A stretch of DNA of 6,740 nt from Sphingobacteriaceae bacterium (lineage in GTDB: Bacteria; Bacteroidota; Bacteroidia; Sphingobacteriales; Sphingobacteriaceae): positions 1 to 6,740 of the forward strand of contig JAIPAN010000063.1 in the NCBI GenBank assembly GCA_021740025.1. The letters are read 5' to 3'. A model generated the notes under the pieces. The model had not been told where the DNA came from. It was given only the letters and a program-made list of their open reading frames with translations, and ran no database searches. Both the position numbers and the translations under genes were made by a program. This document shows, in pieces, positions 1-6,082 of the stretch (its first letter is position 1; each line of letters opens with the position of its first letter).

Positions 1-584
1 TCAATGTATGCATACATCACGTTGTTTACGTCTGTAGCAAATTCTATCCATGATCCTTTAAAAGGAATTACACGGGCAGAATATAATTTAGTTCCGTTGG
101 TGTGGCGGCTTTGGCCGAAAAATACACCTCGTGAACGGTGTAGTTGAGAAACAATTACACGCTCGGCACCATTAATTACAAAGGTACCTTTAGGAGTCAT
201 GTATGGTATAGTTCCCAAATAAACATCCTGAACGATGGTTTCGAAATCTTCATGTTCCTCATCGTTACAAGATAAACGGAGTTTAGCTTTAAGAGGAACA
301 CTATAAGTTAAGCCACGTTCAATACATTCCTGAATGTCGTATCGTGGCGGATCTACGAAATAATCTAAAAACTCTAAAACGAAGATGTTTCTAGAATCAG
401 AAATGGGGAAGTTTTCAGAGAATACTTTAAATAAACCTTCTTGATGACGGTTATCTGAAGTGGTTTCTAACTGAAAGAATTCCCTGAATGATTGCAATTG
501 TACATCCAGAAAGTCGGGATAGTCCAACACATGCTTGCTGGTTGCAAAATTGATTCTTTCGGTATGTTTAATAGTGTTTGCCAA
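1..584 (-). CDS. rpoB: RNA polymerase beta subunit, N-terminal part (cut by window edge)
   Basis: This is the first 194 codons of the catalytic beta subunit of RNA polymerase; the full protein is expected to be roughly 1,270 residues, so most lies beyond the left edge. The reading is typical Bacteroidota RpoB: an early [17 protein letters not shown] stretch, [34 protein letters not shown] residues (here [14 protein letters not shown]), [20 protein letters not shown], then [13 protein letters not shown] and [13 protein letters not shown]. These belong to the beta1/protrusion and lobe-side region. The start must be TTG at 584-582: the codons before it are TAA AAA CTA AAT CCC, so an in-frame stop lies 12 nt upstream of it with no ATG or GTG between, and the next Met falls deep inside conserved sequence. 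No Shine-Dalgarno is visible. Residue 152, normally Pro in HRSPG, reads Arg (codon 131-129). It follows rplL after 150 nt, in the usual order. Confidence 0.97.
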   Translation of the reverse strand, partial: MANTIKHTERINFATSKHVLDYPDFLDVQLQSFREFFQLETTSDNRHQEGLFKVFSENFPISDSRNIFVLEFLDYFVDPPRYDIQECIERGLTYSVPLKAKLRLSCNDEEHEDFETIVQDVYLGTIPYMTPKGTFVINGAERVIVSQLHRSRGVFFGQSRHTNGTKLYSARVIPFKGSWIEFATDVNNVMYAYI

Positions 585-655
585 GGGATTTAGTTTTTAG
601 TTTAAAAATAAACTGTGCGACTTGTTTTGCTTTTTTTCGGAAAGCGCTGTAGGTC

Positions 656-690
656 AAACAGCAATAGAAACCGATAGAAACAGCAATAGA
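656..690. repeat. Pair of 13-bp direct repeats between rplL and rpoB
   Basis: AAACAGCAATAGA occurs at 656-668 and again, identically, at 678-690. A related ATAGAAA unit lies between them at 674-680. The second copy overlaps the outer three bases of the hairpin arm at 688-711. In the minus-strand transcript the repeat reads TCTATTGCTGTTT, just downstream of the hairpin. The function is unknown; it may be simple local duplication in a non-coding spacer or part of an RNA element that controls rpoB. Confidence 0.6.
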
Positions 691-711
691 CCCCGGTGAA
701 AACCGGAGTCT
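688..711 (-). promoter_or_regulatory. Intercistronic hairpin rplL-rpoB, candidate attenuator or processing site
   Basis: In the transcript the arms AGACTCCGGT and ACCGGGGTCT form a 10-bp stem with a single G-U wobble and a TTTC loop. It begins 23 nt after the rplL stop codon. The sequence that follows is only mildly U-rich and is not a proper U-tract, so a full intrinsic terminator is unlikely. In Escherichia coli the same junction holds an attenuator and an RNase III site that set the rpoB level relative to the ribosomal proteins. An equivalent role here is inferred from position and structure only. Confidence 0.5.
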
Positions 712-734
712 AAGGCCATTTTTAGCGTGTCGGA

Positions 735-1112
735 TTATTGAATTTCAACAACTGCGCCGGCTTCTTCTAATTGTTTTTTCAAAGCATCTGCTTCGTCTTT
801 TGCAACACCTGCTTTTAATTCAGATGGGGCTGCATCAACTAAGTCTTTAGCTTCTTTCAAACCTAAACCGGTTAAATCTTTTACCAATTTCACCACTGCA
901 AGTTTCTGACCACCTGCTTCTTTTAAAAGAACATTGAAACTAGTTTTTTCTTCAGCTGCTTCAGCCGCAGCACCACCAGCAGGAGCAGCAACTGCAACAG
1001 CTGCAGCAGCTGGCTCAATGCCATACTCATCTTTAAGAATTTGAGCTAACTCATTAACTTCTTTTACTGTTAAGTTTACTAATTGCTCAGCAAACGATTT
1101 TAAATCTGCCAT
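735..1112 (-). CDS. rplL: 50S ribosomal protein L7/L12 (bL12)
   Basis: This is the multi-copy stalk protein of the large subunit, which recruits and stimulates the translational GTPases, including the EF-Tu encoded in this window. Its 125 residues match the family length. An N-terminal helical dimerisation and L10-binding domain occupies about residues 1-33. An Ala/Gly-rich flexible hinge follows at about 34-53, and the globular C-terminal domain at about 54-125 carries the characteristic [36 protein letters not shown] and C-terminal [10 protein letters not shown] segments. The ATG start is clear and has an A at position -3, as is common in this phylum; there is no SD. The gene lies 56 nt downstream of rplJ, whose product anchors it to the ribosome. 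The A/T-rich gap between them (1113-1168) shows no promoter or terminator I can support. Confidence 0.99.
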   Translation of the reverse strand: MADLKSFAEQLVNLTVKEVNELAQILKDEYGIEPAAAAVAVAAPAGGAAAEAAEEKTSFNVLLKEAGGQKLAVVKLVKDLTGLGLKEAKDLVDAAPSELKAGVAKDEADALKKQLEEAGAVVEIQ

Positions 1113-1168
1113 TTTATTTGAATTTTAACGTTTAATACTTTGTTTTTAAATCAAGCTTTAGGTGCCTG

Positions 1169-1687
1169 TTAACCTCTTTGTTCTAATGCTTTAACAATAC
1201 CTGCTAATTTGTTTTTTCCAGACTGTAAGCCTGAAATTACATTTTTAGCTGGCGATTGTAACAATCCAATGATTTCTCCGATTAATTCCTCTCTAGATTT
1301 TAAGTTTACTAGAGCGTTCAACTGGTTATCGCCAATGAAGATAGCACTGTCTATGTATGCTGCTTTTAATAGGGGCTTATCACCGCTAGCTCTCAATGCT
1401 TTAATCAGTTTTGCCGGGGCATTACCTGAGTTTGAGAATAATAGGGTTGATGATCCTTTAAGTACATCGTACAATTCAGCGTATTCACCTGATGCGGCTT
1501 CTAAAGCCTTTTTAATTAAGGTGTTTTTTGCTACCTGCATTTTGATACCGCTATCGAAACATTTGCGGCGAATATCATTCACGGCTGCTACAGTCAGGTT
1601 AGAAGTATCAGCAATGTAAACATTGCTGAAGCTTTCAATCTGCTCTTTTAAAGCAAGAACAACATCGTGTTTTTCTTCTTTTCTCAT
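1169..1687 (-). CDS. rplJ: 50S ribosomal protein L10 (uL10)
   Basis: L10 is the base of the ribosomal stalk: its N-terminal domain binds 23S rRNA beside L11, and its C-terminal helix carries the L7/L12 dimers. The 172 residues fit the family. The N-terminal half shows MRKEEKHDVVLALKEQI, the SNLTVAAVNDIRRK strand-helix and the MQVAKNTLIKKAL motif typical of L10. The C-terminal portion (about 135-172, ending GIVKALEQRG) is the helical L12-binding tail. The ATG start lies only 2 nt after the rplA stop, so translation is probably coupled to L1. This spacing leaves no room for the structured L10-binding leader that precedes rplJ in proteobacteria and firmicutes. Any L10 feedback would therefore need a different site. 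Confidence 0.98.
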   Translation of the reverse strand: MRKEEKHDVVLALKEQIESFSNVYIADTSNLTVAAVNDIRRKCFDSGIKMQVAKNTLIKKALEAASGEYAELYDVLKGSSTLLFSNSGNAPAKLIKALRASGDKPLLKAAYIDSAIFIGDNQLNALVNLKSREELIGEIIGLLQSPAKNVISGLQSGKNKLAGIVKALEQRG

Positions 1688-1689
1688 GA

Positions 1690-2388
1690 TTAGATTCCTG
1701 CTATAGTTTTAGTTTCAATTTCGATTCCAGGACTCATTGTAGAAGACATGTAAATGCTTTTAAAATAAGTTCCTTTTGCAGCTGATGGTTTTAATTTAGA
1801 GATCACTTGAATTACTTCTAATGCATTCTCATAAATTTTCTCGGCAGAGAAAGATACTTTCCCTACAGAAGCATGAATGATTCCGGTTTTATCAACCTTG
1901 AAATCAATTTTACCGCCTTTAACATCGGTTACCGCTTTACCTACTTCGGTAGTTACGGTTCCTGATTTAGGGTTTGGCATGAGGTTTCTTGGACCTAAAA
2001 CACGGCCTAATTTACCTACTTTAGCCATCACACTAGGCATGGTAATAATGATATCAATATCAGTCCATCCTGCTTCAATTTTAGCAATATAATCATCCAA
2101 ACCTACGTAATCTGCACCTGCTGCTTTAGCTTCCTCTTCTTTATCGGGGGTTACTAAGGCCAATACACGTACATTTTTACCGGTACCATGAGGAAGTGTT
2201 GCAATACCACGTACCATTTGGTTCGCTTTACGAGGATCTACGCCTAAACGTACATTCAAGTCAACCGATGCATCAAATTTGGTAGTAGTAATATCTTTTA
2301 CTAAAGCCGAAGCTTGTTGTAAAGAATATGCTTTACCAACCTCAATTTTGGAAATTGCCGTTTTTTGATTTTTTGTTAATCTAGCCAC
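1690..2388 (-). CDS. rplA: 50S ribosomal protein L1 (uL1)
   Basis: L1 forms the mobile stalk at the ribosomal E site that helps release deacylated tRNA. In many bacteria it is also the translational repressor of the L11-L1 mRNA. At 232 residues it has the standard length. The two-domain L1 fold is recognisable from an N-terminal [24 protein letters not shown], the central [20 protein letters not shown] signature (about residues 127-146), [14 protein letters not shown], and a C-terminal [10 protein letters not shown] near the end. The start codon is GTG (2388-2386), supported by the conserved [10 protein letters not shown]-terminus. It lies 22 nt after the rplK stop and 2 nt before rplJ, consistent with one co-translated unit. 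Confidence 0.98.
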   Translation of the reverse strand: MARLTKNQKTAISKIEVGKAYSLQQASALVKDITTTKFDASVDLNVRLGVDPRKANQMVRGIATLPHGTGKNVRVLALVTPDKEEEAKAAGADYVGLDDYIAKIEAGWTDIDIIITMPSVMAKVGKLGRVLGPRNLMPNPKSGTVTTEVGKAVTDVKGGKIDFKVDKTGIIHASVGKVSFSAEKIYENALEVIQVISKLKPSAAKGTYFKSIYMSSTMSPGIEIETKTIAGI

Positions 2389-2410
2389 TTCTTAAACTGA
2401 TTTGTGTTAA

Positions 2411-2854
2411 TTAATTATTCCAGGGTGCGTTACCACTTACGGTAATTCCCATACTGCGTGCAGTACCTGCTACCATTTTCATAGCAGACTCAATGGTAAA
2501 TGCGTTCAAATCGGTCATTTTATCTTTTGCAATTGCCTCTACTTGATCCCAACTTACGTTGGCAACTTTTTTTCGATTTGGCTCTGCAGAACCACTTTTT
2601 TGACCAGATATTTCCAATAATTGGATAGCTACTGGTGGGGTTTTAATAATAAAATCAAACGACTTATCGGCATATACAGAAATTACTACGGGTAAAACCT
2701 TACCTGGTTTATCTTGGGTACGAGCATTAAATTGCTTGCAAAAATCCATAATATTTACCCCCTTAGCACCTAATGCAGGTCCTACTGGTGGAGATGGATT
2801 TGCGGCTCCTCCCTTGATCTGTAATTTTACTAACGCGAAGACTTCTTTTGCCAT
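2411..2854 (-). CDS. rplK: 50S ribosomal protein L11 (uL11)
   Basis: L11 binds the GTPase-associated centre of 23S rRNA with L10 and is needed for elongation-factor function and for sensing of uncharged tRNA by Rel-type proteins. The 147 residues match the family. The N-terminal domain carries [19 protein letters not shown] (about residues 11-29) and [12 protein letters not shown]. The C-terminal rRNA-binding domain carries [12 protein letters not shown] and the closing [14 protein letters not shown]. The ATG start is preceded by an A-run rather than an SD. It is the first gene of the ribosomal protein set, 122 nt downstream of nusG. Confidence 0.99.
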   Translation of the reverse strand: MAKEVFALVKLQIKGGAANPSPPVGPALGAKGVNIMDFCKQFNARTQDKPGKVLPVVISVYADKSFDFIIKTPPVAIQLLEISGQKSGSAEPNRKKVANVSWDQVEAIAKDKMTDLNAFTIESAMKMVAGTARSMGITVSGNAPWNN

Positions 2855-2976
2855 TTTTTTGTTGTTTATTTAATACTCAATGTTAGTAAGTTGGAAGCTG
2901 TGTAACATTTAAGGTCTATATTTAGTTTGGGTTGTAAGAAAATCGTGCTACGGATAACTTGCAAACCATTACTTGA
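2855..2976 (-). promoter_or_regulatory. nusG-rplK spacer, possible rplK leader
   Basis: This 122-nt A/T-rich gap is the largest between protein genes from secE to rplL, and it lies where other bacteria place a promoter or the L1-binding leader of the L11 operon. The clearest structure is an inverted repeat, AATGTTA (2879-2885) with TAACATT (2903-2909), giving a 7-bp stem over a 17-nt loop close to the rplK start. I find no TTTG / TAnnTTTG promoter pair and no intrinsic terminator. Whether it holds a promoter, an autoregulatory site or neither cannot be settled by eye. Confidence 0.25.
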
Positions 2977-3519
2977 TTATTCTTTTTCTACTTGCATATA
3001 ATTCAATTCAAGTGGGGTACGACGACCAAAGATTTTAACCATTACTTTTAGTTTTTTCTTCTCATCATTTACCTCTTCAATTACACCAGAAAAGCCTTGG
3101 AATGGACCATCCATTACCTTTACTTGCTCTCCTACCATATAATTGATGTTGATTACCTCACTTTGCTCGGCCATTTCATCAACCTTACCTAAAATACGGT
3201 TCACTTCTGCCTGGCGCATAGGCACTGGAATACCAGATTTATCGCCTAAAAATCCAATTACGCTATTAATATTTTTAATGATGTGCTGTAATTCAGCATC
3301 CATATTGGCTTCAATTAAAACATACCCGGGATAAAAATTACGCTCTTTGGCAATTTTTTTGCCATCCTTCATCTGCAAGTATTTTTCCATAGGAATTAAT
3401 ACTTGAGGCAATAAATGAGCTATACCCAAACGATTAATTTCGGCCTCTAGATATTGTTTTACCTTTTTCTCTTTGCCGCTAACCGCACGTACTACGTACC
3501 ATTTCAGTTGATCACTCAT
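2977..3519 (-). CDS. nusG: Transcription elongation/antitermination factor NusG
   Basis: NusG binds the RNA polymerase clamp across the DNA cleft, influences pausing, and in many bacteria links polymerase to Rho or to the leading ribosome. The 180 residues match the usual length. The NGN domain spans about residues 1-115, with KWYVVRAVSGKEKKVKQYLE at its start, ERNFYPGYVLIEA in the middle and NSVIGFLGDKSGIPVPM. A linker follows, then the KOW domain from about residue 128 (VGEQVKVMDGPFQGFSGVIEE ... VKIFGRRTPLELNYMQVE). It starts with ATG 19 nt after secE, the near-universal partner arrangement. Confidence 0.98.
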   Translation of the reverse strand: MSDQLKWYVVRAVSGKEKKVKQYLEAEINRLGIAHLLPQVLIPMEKYLQMKDGKKIAKERNFYPGYVLIEANMDAELQHIIKNINSVIGFLGDKSGIPVPMRQAEVNRILGKVDEMAEQSEVININYMVGEQVKVMDGPFQGFSGVIEEVNDEKKKLKVMVKIFGRRTPLELNYMQVEKE

Positions 3520-3538
3520 CGTTTCGTTCTAAAAAATG

Positions 3539-3733
3539 TTAAGCAAGAGATTTATAGAAAAGTTTCAACGCTGTACCAGCCGATTCATCCATTGCCAATA
3601 CCACTAGGGCAATTACAATAGCAGCTACCAATACCAATACTGCAGAGTTTTGTAACTCAGACCACGTAGGCCAAGATACTTTCTCCGTCATTTCGTTATA
3701 CGATTCTTTAAAAAATTCAACAACTTTTGCCAT
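3539..3733 (-). CDS. secE: Preprotein translocase subunit SecE
   Basis: SecE is the small essential clamp subunit of the SecYEG channel in the inner membrane. I place the start at the ATG 3733-3731, giving 64 residues with N-terminus MAKVVEFFKESYNEM. The open frame extends upstream to 3763, but that stretch runs into the tRNA-Trp gene and adds residues the family lacks. The conserved amphipathic segment with KVSWPTWSEL lies at about residues 18-27. One hydrophobic membrane span follows at about 30-48, then a short tail ending LKLFYKSLA. The single-span form is usual outside the gamma-proteobacteria. It begins 19 nt after the tRNA-Trp 3' end, so the mRNA is probably released by processing of the tRNA. 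Confidence 0.96.
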   Translation of the reverse strand: MAKVVEFFKESYNEMTEKVSWPTWSELQNSAVLVLVAAIVIALVVLAMDESAGTALKLFYKSLA

Positions 3734-3752
3734 CTGTTCTATTATTCTTAAG

Positions 3753-3823
3753 CACGGGAACAAGGATTCGAACCCTGATCAAAGGTTTTGGAGACCTCTA
3801 TTCTACCGTTGAACTATTCCCGT
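3753..3823 (-). tRNA. tRNA-Trp (anticodon CCA)
   Basis: The gene folds as a complete 71-nt cloverleaf. The acceptor arms ACGGGAA and TTCCCGT pair over 7 bp, the D-arm begins GTTC, and the anticodon stem GAGGT/ACCTT encloses loop CTCCAAA with anticodon CCA. The T-arm carries TTCGAAT. The discriminator base is G, the expected identity element for tryptophanyl-tRNA synthetase. The 3' CCA is not encoded. It sits between tuf and secE, its standard place in Bacteroidota. Confidence 0.97.
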
Positions 3824-3830
3824 AGTTAAT

Positions 3831-3871
3831 TAACAAGAAAACATAAGCCCGCAATACAGCGGACTTATGTT
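3831..3871 (-). terminator. Hairpin after tuf: intrinsic terminator or attenuator
   Basis: In the transcript the arms AACATAAGTCCGC and GCGGGCTTATGTT pair over 13 bp (one G-U) around a 6-nt loop (stem 3840-3871). They are followed by a moderately U-rich TTCTTGTT. The hairpin starts 30 nt after the tuf stop. It is 16 nt ahead of tRNA-Trp, leaving no room for a separate promoter between them. It therefore probably acts as a partial terminator, mRNA 3'-end stabiliser or processing site, allowing high tuf expression with lower readthrough into tRNA-Trp, secE and nusG. Confidence 0.6.
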
Positions 3872-3901
3872 ATCCAATTAACCTTTATATGTGAAATTTT
3901 G

Positions 3902-5089
3902 TTATTTCAAAATTTCGGTTACCTGTCCGGCACCTACGGTTCTACCACCCTCACGGATAGCGAAACGTAAACCTTTTTCCATTGCAATTGCGTTAATCAA
4001 TTTTACACTGATTGTTACGTTATCACCTGGCATAACCATTTCTACACCTGCTGCTAATGAAATCTCACCAGTAACATCTGTAGTACGGAAATAGAATTGT
4101 GGACGGTATTTGTTAAAGAATGGAGTGTGACGTCCACCTTCAGCTTTTGATAATACGTAAATCTCAGCTTTGAACTCAGTATGAGGAGTTACCGAACCTG
4201 GTTTACAGATTACCATACCACGACGAATATCAGTTTTTTCAATACCACGTAATAATAAACCAACGTTATCACCAGCTTCACCGTAATCTAAAATTTTACG
4301 GAACATTTCTACACCAGTAACTGTTGATTTCAAGTTCTCAGCACCCATACCTAAGATGTCTACTGCATCACCTGAGTTGATTACACCACGCTCGATACGA
4401 CCAGTTGCAACTGTACCACGACCTGTGATAGAGAATACATCCTCAATCGGCATCAAGAAAGGTAAATCAGTTAAACGTGGAGGAATTGGAATGTAGCTAT
4501 CTACAGCATCCATTAATTCCATAATTTTAGCTACCCATTTAGGATCTCCGTTCAAACCACCTAAGGCAGAACCTTGAATAACAGGAATATCATCACCAGG
4601 GAAATCGTAGAATGATAATAATTCACGAACTTCCATTTCTACTAATTCTAATAATTCAGGATCATCAACCATATCCACTTTGTTCATGAATACTACCAGT
4701 GAAGGTACACCTACCTGACGAGCAAGTAGGATGTGCTCACGAGTTTGTGGCATTGGACCATCAGTTGCAGCAACAACGATAATAGCACCATCCATTTGGG
4801 CAGCACCAGTTACCATGTTTTTTACATAATCCGCGTGACCTGGACAATCTACGTGTGCGTAGTGACGGTTTGCAGTTGAATACTCTACGTGAGCAGTATT
4901 AATAGTAATACCTCTTTCTTTTTCCTCAGGAGCTGAGTCAATTGAATCGAATGAACGTGCCTCAGATAAACCAGCATCAGCCAAAACTTTAGTAATAGCT
5001 GCTGTTAAAGTTGTTTTACCGTGATCGACGTGACCAATAGTACCGATATTTAAATGCGGCTTACTACGGTCAAATTTTTCTTTTGCCAT
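3902..5089 (-). CDS. tuf: Translation elongation factor Tu
   Basis: EF-Tu is the GTPase that carries aminoacyl-tRNA to the ribosomal A site. The 395 residues are full length. The G domain shows all nucleotide-binding motifs: GHVDHGKT (residues 19-26), the switch I Thr62 in RGITIN, DCPGH (81-85, with the catalytic His85), NKVD (136-139) and SAL (about 174-176). Domains 2 and 3 follow, with [41 protein letters not shown] and the C-terminal [19 protein letters not shown]. The start is ATG with an A-rich leader and no SD. It lies 56 nt after tRNA-Thr(GGT), with no promoter visible in that gap, so it is probably transcribed from the promoter ahead of the tRNA cluster. No unusual substitution was noticed. 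Confidence 0.99.
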   Translation of the reverse strand: MAKEKFDRSKPHLNIGTIGHVDHGKTTLTAAITKVLADAGLSEARSFDSIDSAPEEKERGITINTAHVEYSTANRHYAHVDCPGHADYVKNMVTGAAQMDGAIIVVAATDGPMPQTREHILLARQVGVPSLVVFMNKVDMVDDPELLELVEMEVRELLSFYDFPGDDIPVIQGSALGGLNGDPKWVAKIMELMDAVDSYIPIPPRLTDLPFLMPIEDVFSITGRGTVATGRIERGVINSGDAVDILGMGAENLKSTVTGVEMFRKILDYGEAGDNVGLLLRGIEKTDIRRGMVICKPGSVTPHTEFKAEIYVLSKAEGGRHTPFFNKYRPQFYFRTTDVTGEISLAAGVEMVMPGDNVTISVKLINAIAMEKGLRFAIREGGRTVGAGQVTEILK

Positions 5090-5145
5090 TTTAAAATCTA
5101 ATTAAAGGTTAATTGTTGTTTGTTATTGTTTTTATAAAATTTTTG

Positions 5146-5217
<72 letters not shown>

Positions 5218-5240
5218 TGTTTACTTTCGCAAAGCTTAAG

Positions 5241-5252
5241 ATCAACATCCCT
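5241..5252 (-). repeat. Copy 2 of 12-nt motif upstream of tRNA-Thr(GGT)
   Basis: In the transcript this reads AGGGATGTTGAT. It matches AGGGATGTTCAT at 5559-5570 in 11 of 12 positions. Each copy precedes a tRNA-Thr gene by a few tens of bases, and each is followed by AAGCTTT and a GCnAAA stretch. This suggests that a leader plus tRNA-Thr unit was once duplicated. The match is short and could be chance. Confidence 0.35.
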
Positions 5253-5281
5253 GTTAACCGTAGCCCATTTATCTTTTTCTG

Positions 5282-5354
5282 AGCGGAAGACGAGGTTCGA
5301 ACTCGCGACCTATAGCTTGGAAGGCTATCGCTCTACCAACTGAGCTACTTCCGC
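5282..5354 (-). tRNA. tRNA-Gly (anticodon TCC)
   Basis: The gene folds as a complete 73-nt cloverleaf. Acceptor arms GCGGAAG/CTTCCGC pair perfectly, the D-arm is GCTC/GAGC, and the anticodon stem ATAGC/GCTAT holds loop CTTCCAA with anticodon TCC, reading GGA and probably GGG. The T-stem GCGAG/CTCGT holds TTCGAAC. The discriminator is U, as usual for bacterial tRNA-Gly, and CCA is not encoded. A 64-nt spacer separates it from tRNA-Thr(GGT). Confidence 0.97.
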
Positions 5355-5362
5355 TTATATTA

Positions 5363-5446
5363 TGGTGGGGGGAGAAGGATTCGAACCTTCGAAACCGAAG
5401 TAACGGATTTACAGTCCGTCCCATTTGACCGCTCTGGAATCCCCCC
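5363..5446 (-). tRNA. tRNA-Tyr (anticodon GTA), class II, with encoded CCA
   Basis: This is a class II tRNA with a long variable arm containing a small TTCG-type hairpin. The acceptor arms GGGGGGA/TCCCCCC pair over 7 bp, the anticodon stem CGGA-/TCCG holds loop CTGTAAA with anticodon GTA, and the T-arm GAAGG/CCTTC holds TTCGAAT. The discriminator is A (5366). The next three bases (5365-5363) read CCA, so the 3' terminus appears to be encoded. The other four tRNAs in the window lack this. The mature body without CCA is 5366-5446 (81 nt). Confidence 0.96.
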
Positions 5447-5453
5447 TATACAG

Positions 5454-5526
<73 letters not shown>

Positions 5527-5612
5527 TTTTTGCATATAAAAAGCTTTTCAATACATGAATGAACATCCCTTTATACTATTCGAAAGCGCATAACATGGCC
5601 TTGCGAAAGGGA
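5527..5612 (-). promoter_or_regulatory. Leader of the tRNA-tuf transcript, with potential stem
   Basis: About 85 nt separate the predicted transcription start from tRNA-Thr(TGT). At its 5' end TCCCTTT (5612-5606) can pair with AAAGGGA (5572-5566). Directly inside, CGCA can pair with TGCG around an 11-nt loop, leaving an asymmetric bulge. The leader also holds copy 1 of the AGGGATGTTCAT motif (5570-5559) and a 10-bp palindrome AAAAGCTTTT. There is no open frame of note. The structure may only shield the 5' end before RNase P cleavage; a regulatory role is unproven. Confidence 0.35.
5559..5570 (-). repeat. Copy 1 of 12-nt motif upstream of tRNA-Thr(TGT)
   Basis: In the transcript this reads AGGGATGTTCAT. 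It lies 32 nt ahead of tRNA-Thr(TGT) and matches the copy at 5241-5252 in 11 of 12 positions. Its GGGA overlaps one arm of the potential leader stem. Confidence 0.35.
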
Positions 5613-5615
5613 CTG

Positions 5616-5645
5616 CAAATCTACACAATTAAAGAGTGGAACAAA
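5616..5645 (-). promoter_or_regulatory. Bacteroidota-type promoter for the tRNA-tuf transcript
   Basis: On the minus strand a TTTG (5645-5642, -33 element) is followed after 18 nt by TAGATTTG (5623-5616). The latter is a perfect match to the TAnnTTTG -7 element used by the principal sigma factor of Bacteroidota. It lies just beyond the hpf terminator and ahead of the first tRNA, exactly where a promoter for the tRNAs and tuf is needed. Transcription should start near 5609-5613. Strength and start site are inferred. Confidence 0.8.
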
Positions 5646-5655
5646 ATTTTTTCTG

Positions 5656-5689
5656 AAAAAAATTTAGGCGGCCTTTTTTGCCGCCCAAA
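5656..5689 (-). terminator. Intrinsic terminator after hpf
   Basis: In the transcript the core GGCGGC pairs with GCCGCC, extended by G-U and three U-A pairs to a 10-bp stem over a 7-nt A-rich loop (stem 5663-5689). It is followed at once by seven U residues (5662-5656). It ends the xerC-hpf transcript 39 nt after the hpf stop and separates it from the next promoter. The other strand lacks a U-tract, so it acts in one direction. Confidence 0.92.
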
Positions 5690-5727
5690 CTCCCCTGAAA
5701 ATTAGCCTTATTTTGTTGCTAAAAGGC

Positions 5728-6069
5728 CTATAACGTATCTTCCGGATTAAGTAATTGTTTATGATTACTGGCGTGCTCTTTTACCCGTTCTTTATGCTTG
5801 TGGATCTGTATTTTCATACAATCCATGGCTAAATCGGTTGCGGCTTCAAAACTTAGCGCAATTTCGCTACAAAACAAATCTTTACCGGGTATGGCCAACT
5901 TAATTTCTACTTGTTTATTTTCAACGGTTTCCGAGGGTACTACTTTCAAATAAATATCGCCCTGAATAATTTGATCGAAATAATGGTCGAGTTTGGCAAT
6001 TTTAGTTTCAATATAATCCAATAACTTACGGTCTGCATCAAAATGAATAGATTGTACGTTGATTTTCAT
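5728..6069 (-). CDS. hpf: Ribosome hibernation promoting factor, short form (HPF/RaiA family)
   Basis: Members of this family bind the decoding region of the 30S subunit in slow-growing or starved cells, blocking the mRNA and tRNA sites and preserving idle ribosomes. The 113 residues form a single HPF/RaiA domain. An opening MKINVQSIHFDADRKLLDYIETKI (strand-helix) is followed by strands around GDIYLKVV, KQVEIKLAIPGKDLFC and a second helix, EAATDLAMDCMKIQIHKHKERVKEH, with its basic face. The C-terminal dimerisation domain of long HPF is absent. The gene follows xerC by 17 nt and ends in a strong terminator. Its ATG is preceded by a near-perfect SD sequence, exceptional among the genes here. 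HPF and RaiA cannot be told apart by eye. Confidence 0.93.
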   Translation of the reverse strand: MKINVQSIHFDADRKLLDYIETKIAKLDHYFDQIIQGDIYLKVVPSETVENKQVEIKLAIPGKDLFCSEIALSFEAATDLAMDCMKIQIHKHKERVKEHASNHKQLLNPEDTL

Positions 6070-6072
6070 TTT

Positions 6073-6082
6073 CTCCTCCTTT
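6073..6082 (-). promoter_or_regulatory. Strong Shine-Dalgarno sequence of hpf
   Basis: In the mRNA this reads AAAGGAGGAG, with AGGAGG (6080-6075) ending 5 nt before the hpf ATG. It contains the full complement of the 16S rRNA anti-SD core CCUCC. No comparable SD precedes tuf, secE, nusG, rplK, rplA, rplL or rpoB; rplJ has only a weak AGGA. It fills most of the 17-nt xerC-hpf gap and fixes the hpf start. Confidence 0.9.

Noticed and set aside
1209..1619. A 136-codon plus-strand open frame inside rplJ
   Set aside because: It lies wholly antisense to a clear ribosomal protein gene and has no recognisable domain or initiation signal. The same holds for the plus-strand frames at 1877-2092, 3143-3334 and 3891-4094 within rplA, nusG and tuf.
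2960..2970. Promoter-like ATGGTTTG near the end of nusG (minus strand)
   Set aside because: It misses the TA of the TAnnTTTG element and has no TTTG at the proper upstream distance.
3734..3763. Longer secE start giving 10 extra N-terminal residues
   Set aside because: The extension overlaps the 3' end of tRNA-Trp and is not SecE-like; the ATG at 3733 gives the normal MAKVVEFFKES start.
5090..5145. A separate tuf promoter in the tRNA-Thr(GGT)-tuf gap
   Set aside because: The 56-nt A/T-rich gap holds no TAnnTTTG element or -33 TTTG pair, so transcription from upstream of the tRNAs is simpler.
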